Shown: in pieces, positions 35,435 through 45,625 of the stretch | How the letters are laid out: every line of letters begins with the position of its first letter | Numbering within the stretch: position 1 is the stretch's first letter | Source of the DNA: Rhodobacter sp. CZR27 | GTDB taxonomy: Bacteria; Pseudomonadota; Alphaproteobacteria; Rhodobacterales; Rhodobacteraceae | Assembly: GCF_002407205.1 (NCBI RefSeq) | Contig: NZ_CP023549.1 | Coordinates: forward strand, 785,001-849,000 | Direction: 5' to 3' | DNA: 64,000 bases | Notes under the pieces: generated by a model | Seen by the model: the letters and a program-made list of their open reading frames with translations, nothing else | Told to the model about the DNA's origin: nothing | The model's database searches: none | Program-made: the position numbers and the translations under genes

Positions 35435-36778
35435 CTAGGGGGCCAAGTCATCCTTGTAGATTTGCCCGTCCTTCATGATCAGGATCAGATTGCGCTCGGG
35501 ATCGGCGAGCAGGTCGATATTCTCAAGCGGATTTCCATCCACCAGCAGAAGATCCGCAAGGGCGCCCGCTTCGATCACGCCCAGCCTGCCCTGATAGGGG
35601 CTTCGCAGCCCTGAAAGCGCAAGTAACTCGCCGTTGGTCGAGGTCGCCTGGCGCAGTATCTCGGCGGGGGTGAACCATGATTTCAGGGACACCAGCATTT
35701 CACCCTGCCGGCGCGCCATGGCTTCCGAGAACAGCACGTCCGTCCCGAAGGCGGTCTTGATGTTATGCGCCTTTACCATCCCGTACAGGTGGTCGGTTCC
35801 TTCCATGACCTCCCCGGCCTTTTCCGCCTGACTGCTGCCGGGCGGGAACATTCCACCGAAGAACTCGGGCAGGATGGGCTGGGCAGAAAGCCAGATGTCC
35901 TTTTCGACCATTAACCTCGCCGTCTCGTCATCGATCAGGTGGGCATGTTCGATGACCTTCACCCCGGCATCGATCGCCAGTCGGACCGCCTCGGTCGTAT
36001 AGGCATGAACCGCGACATAGGTGCCCCAGTTCGAGGCGGCCTCGACCGCGGCCATGAGTTCCTCGGACGTGAAGGTCGAGACGTCGAGCGGGCTATGGGG
36101 TGATGCGACCCCGCCACCTCCGGTCAGCTTGATCTGGCTCGCCCCCAGCATCAACTGCTCGCGCACACGCTGGCGGACCATGTCGGGATTGTCCGCCACC
36201 ATGGCACCGCCCAGTTCCTCGACCCGCGAAAGCGGCCGGGAGGCATCGCGGGGAAGGTCCGAAAGCGGTCGGAAATCTCCATGCCCGCTCGTGACGGTGA
36301 TCATCGCCCCCGATGGCCAGATGCGCGGTCCGGGAATGACGCCCGCATCGATTGCCTGTTTCAGCCCGAAGGACGGGCCTCCCATGTCGCGTACGGTGGT
36401 GAACCCGCGCATCAGCGTCGCCGTGGCCTCGGCTCCGGCCAGAAGGTTGACGAATCCGACGTCCCCGAAGAGCATCTGCTCGGGCGTCTGACGGATCAGC
36501 ATGGTGTGCCAATGCGCGTCGATCAGACCCGGCATCAACACGCGCCCGCCGCCGTCGATGACTGTCGTTTCGTTACCGGGCATCGCCACGTCGCCAATCT
36601 CGGCGATCAGGTTGCCTCGAACGAGAAGCGAAGTGGGTCCCGAGAGCGCATCGCCCCTGCCGTCGAAAATGCGCACGTTCCGGAACAAGGTCTCGGGCTC
36701 GTCCTGCGCATGCACGGTTCCGGCGAAGGCCATCGAAAGAGCGACAAAGAGAACTTGCGGCCTCCAGACGACTTTCAT
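35435..36778 (-). CDS. Exported metal-dependent amidohydrolase
   Basis: A 447-residue amidohydrolase-superfamily enzyme. A Sec signal peptide (MKVVWRPQVLFVALSMAFAG, cleavage after VHA) sends it to the periplasm. Metal ligands of a binuclear site are all present: His89 and His91 (GLIDAHWHTML), a bridging carbamylated Lys (ASQIKLTGGGG), His in VAVHAYTTEA, His in VIEHAHLID and Asp in FGTDVLFSEA. The set resembles Xaa-Pro/Xaa-Arg dipeptidase-like and imidazolonepropionase-like members, so hydrolysis of a peptide-like or cyclic amide is likely; substrate unknown. ATG 36778 has AAGGAG upstream. Its stop TAG (35437-35435) is part of the CTAG target of the neighbouring IS5, which leaves the protein whole. 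Confidence 0.85.
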   Translation of the reverse strand: MKVVWRPQVLFVALSMAFAGTVHAQDEPETLFRNVRIFDGRGDALSGPTSLLVRGNLIAEIGDVAMPGNETTVIDGGGRVLMPGLIDAHWHTMLIRQTPEQMLFGDVGFVNLLAGAEATATLMRGFTTVRDMGGPSFGLKQAIDAGVIPGPRIWPSGAMITVTSGHGDFRPLSDLPRDASRPLSRVEELGGAMVADNPDMVRQRVREQLMLGASQIKLTGGGGVASPHSPLDVSTFTSEELMAAVEAASNWGTYVAVHAYTTEAVRLAIDAGVKVIEHAHLIDDETARLMVEKDIWLSAQPILPEFFGGMFPPGSSQAEKAGEVMEGTDHLYGMVKAHNIKTAFGTDVLFSEAMARRQGEMLVSLKSWFTPAEILRQATSTNGELLALSGLRSPYQGRLGVIEAGALADLLLVDGNPLENIDLLADPERNLILIMKDGQIYKDDLAP

Positions 36779-37533
36779 CTCAACTTCTCCTTCGGATGCG
36801 TGAGAGTAACGCCAAGTCAGAAAGCTGAATCGCTGGACGAGCGCGCTGTGTACTCGCCGACGTTGCTGGTTGAGATCACGTTGTCTGCGTGATCCGCCCA
36901 AGGTCAAGACATAGCGGCAGTCCATGCCGAGAAATGGATTCGATGGCGGCGGCGGCGCGAAATCAAGGGAACGCAATCTCCCACGTTCACCTGCAAGATC
37001 GAACCGCTCGTTGGCATCACCGGTGGGGCAATGTCCGGTCCGGCCATGACGCCCGTGCTCTTGTGCAAACAGCCAACGGCCGGAAGCTCCGCACACTGCC
37101 CGGCTCCTCCGGCTCGTCCAGCGGCAGGAAAGCGCAGGAAGCGGACGCTGAGCACCGGAATAGAGTTAGCTGTCCCATCCCGGGTGAACACATAGCCCCT
37201 CAGCGCTCTGCCTTTTTCGTTGCAAGATCGCCCCCGCGGATAGTGCCACGGCGCGTGGTGTAAGAGACCTCGTTCACTGTCGCCAGCCGCACCACGTCCG
37301 GCGGATGGGTGCCCCAGAAAGAGAGGTTGCCGACTGTGGTCCATGCCTCCGTCCTCTCACACGCCGGGCCGGACGTAGGTCGTTCCGCAGCCCGAAAGCC
37401 CCAGCACTCCGACCATCCTAGACAATCCGGACATCGCATCCCCTCCCTCCGCATCACCTGGGGCCAGCCATGACGCTGGCCCCGGCGACCGCAGGGTGCT
37501 ATCCGCCGGAGCGGATTCCGGCAGCCTTGGGCC
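36779..37533. other. 750-bp gene-poor stretch with repeat fragments
   Basis: No well-supported gene. Near 37125-37150 it shares AGCGCAGGAAGCGGAC with the region near 24070. On the minus strand around 37440-37360 a 25-codon frame (MSGLSRMVGVLGLSGCGTTY) has a lipobox-like LSGC and ends in RPGV before a stop; it may be the remnant of a small lipoprotein gene. The rest shows no coding signal I trust. Confidence 0.3.
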
Positions 37534-40500
37534 TCAGCGCAGCACCCCTTCGACCAGGACGACATAGCCCCACCCCTGCGCCGCGACCCTGGGGCAGGGC
37601 TGCGCGCGATCATCGGGCTTGGGCTCGTAGCGGATCACGGCACTGACCTTCAGATCCGTAACACCGCCGCCCAGCCCGACGGCCTTGGACGGCAACCCGA
37701 TCTGGCGACTGCCCCCCGTTTCCGATCGGTGCATCAGCGCCTTGCCGGCCCATCGGTTGGGCGCCTCGATCAGGATCGGATCGCCGACCGCCACCGAGGT
37801 CTCGATATAGGTCTGGGTGCGCCCGGGATCCGCATTGGAGTGTGACCGGTTCATCGACCAGCTGATGAAGACCTCCTTCGGTGTTCCAGTCAGGATGCGG
37901 CCACCGTCCTGCGCGCCCGTGAACGGCGTGATCGTCTTTCCCGCCCAGGCAAGTTCGCGATCTCCCAGATGGAACACCAGCCGGGACTTCGCGCGGGTCA
38001 GCGCCACGTAGAGCAGCCGCGCCTCTTCCGCCGCATTCGCCTCGATCTCTGCGCTCCTGCCCCCGAAGGACATACGGGACGGCAGCACCACGACGTTGTC
38101 GTATTCCAGCCCCTTCACCTTGTGGATCGTGGAGACGAGGATCTCGCCCTCGGGGCGTGTGGCGCCGAGGAGGCGCTGCAGCTCGTCGCTGCGCAGATCC
38201 TTCAGGAATTCGACCAGCGTCGAGAGATAGGGGAAGACGGTCTCCTGTGCGCAGAGGTCCCACAGCACGGAGAGGTCCGGGTCCATCCGGCCCCCGGCCC
38301 GGGTTTCGGGAATGTCCGTGTCCGCGTGGAAGGTCTCCAGCAGGCGCGCCCGCAGCGGATCGGTGAGGGCCTGGTCCTGCTGTGCGATCTCGCGTTCGAG
38401 CAGATCCAGCCAGAGGGCCACATGGCGGAGTGAGCGGATCGCGATGTTGTCGCTGCTCTGCACGGTGACGACGGGAAAAACGTCGGAGAGGGCCCGGTGG
38501 ACACTGGCCACCTCGTCGTTGGAGCGGCACAGGACCGCGAGGGATCCCGGGTTCTCCGACAGGAGCCGCCGGCTGGTGGCGCGGACCTCCTCCAGCGTTC
38601 GCTCCCAGCTCCAGCCCCGCGCATCGATACGCTCCACCGTTCCCGACGGCGCCCCGTCCACGGCAAGCAGCCGGTCGGTCTTGAGCCGCCGCGACAGGGT
38701 CCGGCGATTGAAGAAGCCGTTGATCATCTCCTGGCTCTTCTCGACGATCTCCGGGCTGGAGCGGAAGTTGACGCCCAGTGTCAGCTCGGACAGGTCCGCG
38801 CCGCCGAAATCCGCCCGGAAACGACCGAAGTAATGGTCGGCGAACACGCCTCCGGCGTCGACCGCCGGGCGCCCCCAACCCACACGGACCGGCTTGCGGT
38901 TCCAGCGCAGGATGTCCTGATCGTCATCCCCGATCGCCATGACCCCCGCCCGGTCCCCGCTCCCCGCATGCAGCGCATGGATGATCTCGTAGACCTCCTC
39001 GTTGACGTCCTGGAACTCGTCGACCAGAAGCGCCCGGCACTCGCCGGCCACGCTGGCCCTGAAGGCCGCATCCCGTGTCATCTTGCGGGCGAAGGTCGGC
39101 AGGAGCTCTTCGGGCTCGGACGGGGCCGTGTCCCCCAGATGGCGCATCGCGAGACCGTGGAAGGTATGGACCCGGACGCGGGACGCATAGGCCGCGTAGC
39201 CGAGCGAGCGGAACAGGTCCCGGACCCGCTTGCGGATCTCGAAGACCACGGCGCGGTTGAAGGCCAGCACCATGATCTCGGACGGTTTGACATGCTGCTC
39301 GCGGATGAGATGGACGATCCGGCCCACGAGCACGGAGGTCTTGCCCGCGCCCGGTCCCGCATTCACCAGCAGGTGGCGGTCGTAGGGGTGCTGCATCGCC
39401 GCCCATTGCGCCGGCTCCGGCGAGGCCCGGTAGAAATCGAAGAACTCCGTCGCACGGGTCGCCCGGAGCTGGTCGCGTTTCTCGGCGAAGATCCCGGTCT
39501 CGTCCTCGATCTCGCCCAGCTGCTCGTCGACGAAGCCCTTGAGCGCATCCACGTCGGTGCAGGCGAAGTAGCCCGGCACGAACCGGTCCCGCGCCTTTTC
39601 GGGCAGGTTGGCATGGACCTCCATGCCGAAGATCCGCGTCTCGGCGAAGCGGTTGACGCTGTCGAGCTCCTCGACCAGATCGGGGTATTGCCCCAGCCCC
39701 GGCACGCGCCCCTGTGGTTGCAGCACGTAGGACGGCGGCAACAGGTCCGGCGAGGTGCTCACGAGCCCGAGCGAGGACAGCAGGCGGATCAGGCTGGAGA
39801 GATCCGAAGCGTGGAACGTCCCGGCGGGATGCGCCTCCTGCATCCGGGTGATGATATCCGCGACCTCGAGGCTCCCGTCCTTCGGGTTCGGGGGGAACAG
39901 GCGCGACAAAGCCGCGGCCTGCGGCAGGAGGTGATCGAGACGCTGCGCCGCGATCCGGCCTTCGGCATCTGGGCAGCGGGCCTGCCAGTAGAGGCGATCG
40001 CTCTCAGGGTCGAGCCCCTGCTTGAGGCGGATCCCGACAACCCGGGCCAGGGTGCGGAAGCCGTTGATGTAGCTGCGCCGGAACCGGTCTTCCCGCAGGA
40101 TGAGTTCGACTTGTTCGCGGGACTGCTTTGGAAGTTTCCGAACCTCGGGATCGACCAGCCGGAATGGCGCCGGATCGTACCAGTCGTGCGGGTCGAAGCG
40201 GAACGTGCCCGTGCCGCGGAGCTCTCCGAGCAACCGGCGCACGGCCTCCGTCACCCGCTGCATCAGGGTCTCGACATGGGACGGGCTCTCGGATAGCAGG
40301 GGCCGCGTCGTGTAATCGATCACCCAGACGGGTGTCAGGGCGTCGCGGCGCGCGAGGTCCGCGATCACGGACATGGTCGCGTCGAGGCTCTCCATCCGGC
40401 AGTGGCGCCGGATCTGGGAGAGGTTGATCACGGCCTTGCGTTCCCCGGAGCGCCCTTCATCGTCACCGGTCCGCAGACCGACGCTGCGCCGGATCCGCTG

Positions 40501-42858
40501 CATCAACTCCGGAAGCGCCAGCTCCCTCTCGCTCAGCACGCTGGACGTCGCCTCCAGGATGGCTGCCGCGACCTTCCCCGCCAGGCTGTCCTCCTCGGAC
40601 ACCCGTTTCAGCCGAACCGGCAAGAAGCGGATCTTGAGCAGGTCCGGCACCGTGCCCGCCTGCAGGACATGCCCTGCCTCCTCCAGCCAGTGGAGCGCCA
40701 GGCGCAGGCGCGTGGCATCGCTCCGGCGTTTCGCGGGTGTCCGGTACTTTTCGACGGAGAAGCCGTCCTGTGGAACAAAGGCTATGGGGCTATCTCCGAC
40801 CGTCTCGACTTCCTTCAGGATCTCCCTCTCGATCTCGTCGATCTGCGGCACCCGCAGTTCGTTCTCGGCCCGCATGCTCCGGATCGCCTCGAAATCCTGC
40901 CCCGAGTACAGCATCAGCGCGTCGAGACGGTCGAGCCCCGCCTTCTCGCGCTCCCTTACACCGCGCCCGATCCGGCCCACCTCCTGCAGGTAGTCCTCTA
41001 GGTATCCGGGAGAGGCCAGATGCACGACCCAGTGGATATCGGGGATGTCCATCCCCATCCCGAAGGCCTTGGTCGCCACCAACACATCGAACCCGCCGCT
41101 CCGGAAGCGGTCGTAGATGTCCTCGCGCGTAGCGCCATCGAGACCGGCGTGGAAGCTCTCGACCTCCTGACCCGTCTCGCGCGTCAGCTGCTCCGCCAGC
41201 GTGTCGGCATGAGAGCGAGAGAGGACGAAGACCAGCACCGCGCTGCGCTGCCCGGTCTCCTCGACGTTCCTGCGGGCCGTCCGAATGACCTGCACGACCT
41301 CCGGGATCCGCTCCTGCAGCGCCTTGCCGTCTGCCTCGAAGATGTTTCCCTGCAGCTGATGCGTGCGGACACGGATATGCGCGCGCAGCGGGCTGACCTG
41401 CGTCGTGGGATCGGGACAGATCGCGAGCGGCAGCCGGTCCGGATCCTGTGACAGGTGCTCCAGCAGACCGCGCATCCGCCGACGGTCCGAGGCCGTGAGG
41501 GTCGCCGAGAGCAGCAGGACCGGCGTCGGGTCCGAAAGGCGGCCGGTCCGCAGCCGCGACATCAGGAAGCTGAAGGCGAAGAAGTAGTCGGGGCGGAACT
41601 CGTAGCCCCACTGGTTGATGCAATGCGCCTCGTCGAAGACGATATATTCCAGACCGCCGTCCGCCTCGATCCGGCGCCGCAGCACATCGACGAAACTGGC
41701 CACGCGCAGCCGTTCGGGTGCGACGTAGAGCATCACGATCCGTTGGTCCAGAACGCCTTGCAGGACCTCGCGCTGTTCCTCGCGGGACTGGTCTCCGCTG
41801 AGGAAGTCCACAGATTCCTCGAAACCCTGTTCATGCAGGCGCAGGACCTGGTCCCGCATAAGCGCCCGCAGCGGCGAGATCACAAGGGTGAGCCGGCGGT
41901 TGCGCAGGCCGCGGGCCAAGGCCGGCACCTGGAAGAGCACCGATTTGCCCTCTCCCGTCGGCAGGGTGACCATCACGTCGGCGCGGCGGTCACGGATATG
42001 CTCCATGGCCTGGAGCTGTGTCGGCTTGAACCCGGTCACGGGGTTCGTGCCCGCCGCGCCCGAGGGCTGCCAGTGCGACACCAGGAAGTGCCCCATCGCG
42101 GCCATGCCGGAGGGGGCCTCTTCCCGTTCGATCTGCAGCGGGGCGAAGACGGTCTTCAGCCGCCGGCTTTCCTCGGAGGTCCAGGGCGTGAGCTCGACCG
42201 CCAGCCGCTTGAAGGCACCTCCCGTCAGGTGCCGCGTGTCCTCCAGCCGGGGGTCGAGCAGGACGGGGACCCGGGCGCTCTCCGCCAGGCCGGTCTCGCG
42301 CAGCCATGGCCGCAGCCACTTGTCCACCCGCTTGTCGATCCCGTCGAGCACCATGGACGTGGAGATCTCGCGCTGCCCGTCCTCCTGCCCCTCCTTCTGC
42401 GCGGCCCCGGCGGGGGCCTCCAGCGCGTACCACTCCTCCAGCGGGGCCGCATCGACGACCGGCTGGAGGGTGATCCCGGCATCCTTCGCCAGCGCGGCCC
42501 AGTGGCTCCACGTATCGAGACCGGCGACGAGGCAGTGCCCGTTGGCCGCTGCCCGTTTCAGCTGTTCGCGTCGGCTGCGATGCTGGGGCTGTTTCTCTCC
42601 CAGGCCCAGCTCGGCCAGCGCCGTTTCCAGCAGGCCCAGCATCGTCGGGCTGCGGGTGCTGCTCACCAGCAGGATCGGCACCGTATCGCTCTCCGCGGGC
42701 AGGCTCCGCAGCGTCGCCAGCTGTTCCGACCAGTAGCCGGCCTGCGTCCGGGAGCCGGGATCGCGCACGGTGGTCTGGCGAGAGACCAGCAGCGGGCTGC
42801 TCGTCCGCGGGCTGCCCGGTCCCTTTACGGGCGTCACCGTCTTCGGCACGGTGATCAT
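37534..42858 (-). CDS. Giant fused helicase: RecQ-like SF2 plus UvrD/Rep-like SF1
   Basis: A 1774-residue protein joining two helicases. Residues ~270-660 are RecQ-like: Walker A (VTLPTGEGKSVLFQVPAL, ~300), DEAH box (VFDEAHCINQWGYEFRPDY, ~409), and a helicase C-terminal domain (VLVATKAFGMGMDIPDIHWV, LQEVGRIGRG). Residues ~1150-1690 are UvrD-like: Walker A (VNAGPGAGKTSVLVGRIVHL, ~1168), DEFQDVNEEVY (~1280), VSTIHKVKGLEYDNVVVLPS and LLYVALTRAKSRLVF. The ~270 N-terminal and ~480 middle residues are uncharacterised. Both motors look intact. ATG 42858 overlaps the stop of the upstream exonuclease-type gene (ATGA), so the two proteins are coupled. This suggests DNA processing in repair or defence; the locus sits among mobile elements, which favours defence. 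Confidence 0.82.
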   Translation of the reverse strand: MITVPKTVTPVKGPGSPRTSSPLLVSRQTTVRDPGSRTQAGYWSEQLATLRSLPAESDTVPILLVSSTRSPTMLGLLETALAELGLGEKQPQHRSRREQLKRAAANGHCLVAGLDTWSHWAALAKDAGITLQPVVDAAPLEEWYALEAPAGAAQKEGQEDGQREISTSMVLDGIDKRVDKWLRPWLRETGLAESARVPVLLDPRLEDTRHLTGGAFKRLAVELTPWTSEESRRLKTVFAPLQIEREEAPSGMAAMGHFLVSHWQPSGAAGTNPVTGFKPTQLQAMEHIRDRRADVMVTLPTGEGKSVLFQVPALARGLRNRRLTLVISPLRALMRDQVLRLHEQGFEESVDFLSGDQSREEQREVLQGVLDQRIVMLYVAPERLRVASFVDVLRRRIEADGGLEYIVFDEAHCINQWGYEFRPDYFFAFSFLMSRLRTGRLSDPTPVLLLSATLTASDRRRMRGLLEHLSQDPDRLPLAICPDPTTQVSPLRAHIRVRTHQLQGNIFEADGKALQERIPEVVQVIRTARRNVEETGQRSAVLVFVLSRSHADTLAEQLTRETGQEVESFHAGLDGATREDIYDRFRSGGFDVLVATKAFGMGMDIPDIHWVVHLASPGYLEDYLQEVGRIGRGVREREKAGLDRLDALMLYSGQDFEAIRSMRAENELRVPQIDEIEREILKEVETVGDSPIAFVPQDGFSVEKYRTPAKRRSDATRLRLALHWLEEAGHVLQAGTVPDLLKIRFLPVRLKRVSEEDSLAGKVAAAILEATSSVLSERELALPELMQRIRRSVGLRTGDDEGRSGERKAVINLSQIRRHCRMESLDATMSVIADLARRDALTPVWVIDYTTRPLLSESPSHVETLMQRVTEAVRRLLGELRGTGTFRFDPHDWYDPAPFRLVDPEVRKLPKQSREQVELILREDRFRRSYINGFRTLARVVGIRLKQGLDPESDRLYWQARCPDAEGRIAAQRLDHLLPQAAALSRLFPPNPKDGSLEVADIITRMQEAHPAGTFHASDLSSLIRLLSSLGLVSTSPDLLPPSYVLQPQGRVPGLGQYPDLVEELDSVNRFAETRIFGMEVHANLPEKARDRFVPGYFACTDVDALKGFVDEQLGEIEDETGIFAEKRDQLRATRATEFFDFYRASPEPAQWAAMQHPYDRHLLVNAGPGAGKTSVLVGRIVHLIREQHVKPSEIMVLAFNRAVVFEIRKRVRDLFRSLGYAAYASRVRVHTFHGLAMRHLGDTAPSEPEELLPTFARKMTRDAAFRASVAGECRALLVDEFQDVNEEVYEIIHALHAGSGDRAGVMAIGDDDQDILRWNRKPVRVGWGRPAVDAGGVFADHYFGRFRADFGGADLSELTLGVNFRSSPEIVEKSQEMINGFFNRRTLSRRLKTDRLLAVDGAPSGTVERIDARGWSWERTLEEVRATSRRLLSENPGSLAVLCRSNDEVASVHRALSDVFPVVTVQSSDNIAIRSLRHVALWLDLLEREIAQQDQALTDPLRARLLETFHADTDIPETRAGGRMDPDLSVLWDLCAQETVFPYLSTLVEFLKDLRSDELQRLLGATRPEGEILVSTIHKVKGLEYDNVVVLPSRMSFGGRSAEIEANAAEEARLLYVALTRAKSRLVFHLGDRELAWAGKTITPFTGAQDGGRILTGTPKEVFISWSMNRSHSNADPGRTQTYIETSVAVGDPILIEAPNRWAGKALMHRSETGGSRQIGLPSKAVGLGGGVTDLKVSAVIRYEPKPDDRAQPCPRVAAQGWGYVVLVEGVLR

Positions 42859-45025
42859 GTGGAAGCTCCGCCAGCCCCCCCCGTCTCCAGTCGGTCCGAT
42901 GCTGGATCCCGCACAGCCCAGCCCGTCCCGCCGGCGAGGCCCAGGAGGAGGGTGCCTTCGCGGATCGGGGCCGCCGTGAGAGCCCCGGCGGGGACCTGCG
43001 CGCGCGCGACGATCATCTGGGGCCCGTCGGGCAGCATGGCCTGCCCGGACCACGTCTCCGCCTGCGCCCACCAGTGCAGCGAAGCGGGGAGCGGGGAAAC
43101 CCGGCAGCCGGACTCCATGTCGGGCAGCCCCGTGGCTCCATCCAGCGCGGCCTCCAGCCAGGGCAGCCGCTCCGTCAGCCAGCCCGGCACCATGTTGCGA
43201 CGCACGGAGATCCCCTGTGCCTGCGCCCGTTGCAGCACCGCCATCAGCACCTCGACCACGGGCGTCCGCCGTTGCGCCGCCGTCAGCGCGCCGAACAGCG
43301 CATCGCCTGGATCTCGAGGAAGCCCGGATCGAGCGGGGTCTCCGGGTCGGCGGGCGCGATCACGTATCCCGGCACCCAGTCCAGCAGCCGCAGGAGCCGT
43401 TCCGGCAGGAGCAGGGGCTGGTCACGATCGACCGCCTCGAGGACGGCGGGCGTGGCCCGGGCGACGGAGAGGTCGTCAGGCCCCGCATCCACGATCCGCG
43501 TGAAGAGCTCCTCGGTGGAGGTACAGCGCCCGGTCAGGATCGCCACGGACAGGGATGGATCGAAGCGCTCCGCCTGTCTGCCGAAGAGCGCGAGGGCGGC
43601 GCGGGCATCGGCATCGGCCCTGTGATCCCCGCCAAGCGCATGAGACAGGGCCTGGGGCTCGAGCAGGAAGGCGACAAGGAGCGTGTCCCAGACGGGCGTT
43701 CCGGGCAGGGAGGGCACGGCCCGCGACAGGATAGGCCAGTCCCAGCCGATCGCATTGTGCCCGACTGCCAGCCGGGCCTGCGTCAAGGCGCTCACCAGAC
43801 CGGGCAGACCCTGTTGCAGGCTCCCGGCCAGGTCGCTCCCCTCGATGTTCGTACTGCCGCGGTGATCGGCTTGTCCGAGCTGGTGGATCCGCGCCCCGTC
43901 GGTCTCCAGATCCACCGCCAGGACGGTCGTCTCCAGCAATCGGCCCGCCCGCGCGGGATCCTCCTCCAGTACCCTCTCGAGCAGGGACGGATCGCGCGCC
44001 CAGCTCTCCTGCAGGCGCGCCCGATCCTCGTCGGAGAGCGCGTGATGCAGGAGAACGCCCGCATGCGCCTCCCGGAGCGCGAGGTCCAGCAGGTCGCCAA
44101 CCTGCAGCTGATCCTTTTCGAGCAGGGTCAGCAGCCAGGGCAGTAGCGGCCGGGGCACCGGCTTTTCGGAGGCCAGCCATTGCCGTGCGAAGGTCGCCTC
44201 ATGCGCCCCGTCGCCCTTCAGCCATGTGGCCCGGAAGCCCTCGAGGTCACCGGCGCCGCTCAGCGCGGCCCAATCGAGCAGGGCGACCTTGTGGTCCAGG
44301 GACAGGTACCCAGACTTGCCCCGAGGCCCCGAGGCCTGTGCCCACTCCGCCCGGGGCGCGCAAACCGCCGCGAGCTGACTTGGCACGAAGGTCGCCAGCA
44401 GGGCGGAGAGGTCGGCGACATCCGACATCGGATCGAGGGCCGCCACGAAGGCAAAAGGGCTGCCTTGCGCGGCATGGAGGCGGCTGGGGAGATGGCCGGG
44501 GCTCAGCGCGGCCAGCGCCGTGGCGTGGACCTGCTGCAGGACCGGGTCCTGCAGATCCTTGGGTGGGTTTTCCTTCCACCGCCGGCGATACCAGCCTGCC
44601 GCCAAGATACGTCCGATCTCCTCTGTGCCGGCCTTCCCGAAGAGATCGCGTCGGATCCGGTCCAGCCCCTCCTGACTGTCCGGTGTGCCGGTGCTCGTCC
44701 AGTCTCGCCCGGCGACCGGGGTCCAAAGCACGGCGGCCGACTTGGACGGTTCCCGCAGCGTACTGCCGACCTGGCACAGCAGCCTGTCTCCCTCCTTCAG
44801 CGTCAGGAACAGGGCCTCATCGTTCGACAGGGCGGCCGTGGCGTGAAAGAAGATCTCGTCCTTGCTGCCCTCGATCTTCAGGAACCCAAAACCCCGCGTC
44901 GAGACGACCGTTTCGACTGTGGCGAGGAAGGGCATCTTCAGAAGCGCCTTCGGGGAAATGGCGGGCAGGATCGGTTGCTCGGTCTGAGCGGCAAGTTCGG
45001 AGAGTGGCAATGTAGTGTTCCTCAC
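42855..45025 (-). pseudogene. Cold-shock-domain plus 3'-5' exonuclease protein, split by a frameshift
   Basis: The 5' frame (from GTG 45025; TTG 45010 also possible) encodes 580 residues. Residues ~31-85 form a cold-shock/OB-like nucleic-acid-binding domain (TVETVVSTRGFGFLKIEG, DEIFFHATAAL). Residues ~367-530 are a DEDD exonuclease (TTVLAVDLETDG with Asp/Glu ~371-373; LAVGHNAIGWDWPIL; DHRADADARAAL). The frame ends at 43283 with AMRCSAR, but the next frame continues as DALFGALTAAQRRTPVVEVL down to TGA 42855. Restoring one C near 43310-43318 would fuse them into a ~720-residue protein. The stop overlaps the helicase ATG. The single lesion could be real or a sequencing error; if an error, this is an intact exonuclease-helicase system. 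Confidence 0.65.
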
Positions 45026-45359
45026 CTGACGGAGGATTCCCGTTATCGGTCATGTATGTCATTGTTTGGGCATTAGACGCGATGACATCTGCCTTTATCT
45101 TGGCCCCGGCCAACTCGTTGTCCTGTCCCGCCCGCCTCACCAATACACTTTCGGTATCAGAGCGGGCGACAACTTCCCTGACAGAGGGGGAACCCGCGGC
45201 TTCACGAACTGCTCCCCTGGAACTGGAAGCCCCTGCCAGCCGGTGACAACAAGATCGCCCCCTGATCTGCGCAGATCTCGGTGACGTCAGTAACGACGCC
45301 AATAGCGACGTCGTATCAGACACCCCAGATATCTGCCGAACGCGCAGGGGTGGCCACAA
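45026..45359. other. Upstream region of the exonuclease-helicase pair
   Basis: About 330 bp with no supported gene. It should contain the promoter for the minus-strand pair. Local composition is mixed (CATTGTTTGGGCATTAG), and no clear -35/-10 pair stands out to me. An ATG-initiated frame (MTDNGNPPSGEEHYIATLRT, from 45053 on the minus strand) overlaps the gene start out of frame; I do not call it. Confidence 0.3.
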
Positions 45360-45458
45360 TCGGGTGGTTACGATACGACCGCCCTGGCGCACCCTGAGGT
45401 AGGTGGCGTTCAGCCAGACATAGGGCCACTCGCCGGTCAGCGGGCGGTTCAGGAACAC
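45360..45458 (-). pseudogene. IS256-family transposase fragment
   Basis: A ~33-residue reverse-strand piece (FLNRPLTGEWPYVWLNATYL, then RVRQGGRIV) matches the DDE core start of IS256/Mutator transposases (RPIEGDWPYLWxDATY). Both sides are lost, and the expected catalytic Asp is replaced by Asn in WLNATY. A relic only; unrelated to the complete IS256 at 60545. Confidence 0.65.
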
Positions 45459-45625
45459 GCCGTGGTGATCAGCGGGTCGGGTCCAAATCTTCGACGTGAG
45501 CTCTGATGCTCATGGGATTGCCCTGGCTTCCCCGACCCGGATCTGTGCGATCGTTGCGCCCATTCAGGTCGTTGGCTTCTCACACTCCCACTTGGCCCCG
45601 GAGTTGGCAGGTCACAACAGGGTGG

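Noticed and set aside
42858..43071. N-terminal extension of the helicase frame upstream of ATG 42858
   Set aside because: It overlaps the coding end of the exonuclease gene, is rich in Gly/Arg/Ala without structure, and the ATGA overlap gives a better start.
42855..43259. The 134-codon frame before the helicase as an independent gene
   Set aside because: Its protein-like sequence continues upstream past its first start codon (DALFGALTAAQRRTPV), so it is the end of the exonuclease gene after a frameshift.
38497..43503. Long plus-strand open frames (38497-40296 and 41455-43503)
   Set aside because: Antisense to the fused helicase; no recognisable domain and shadow-like composition.
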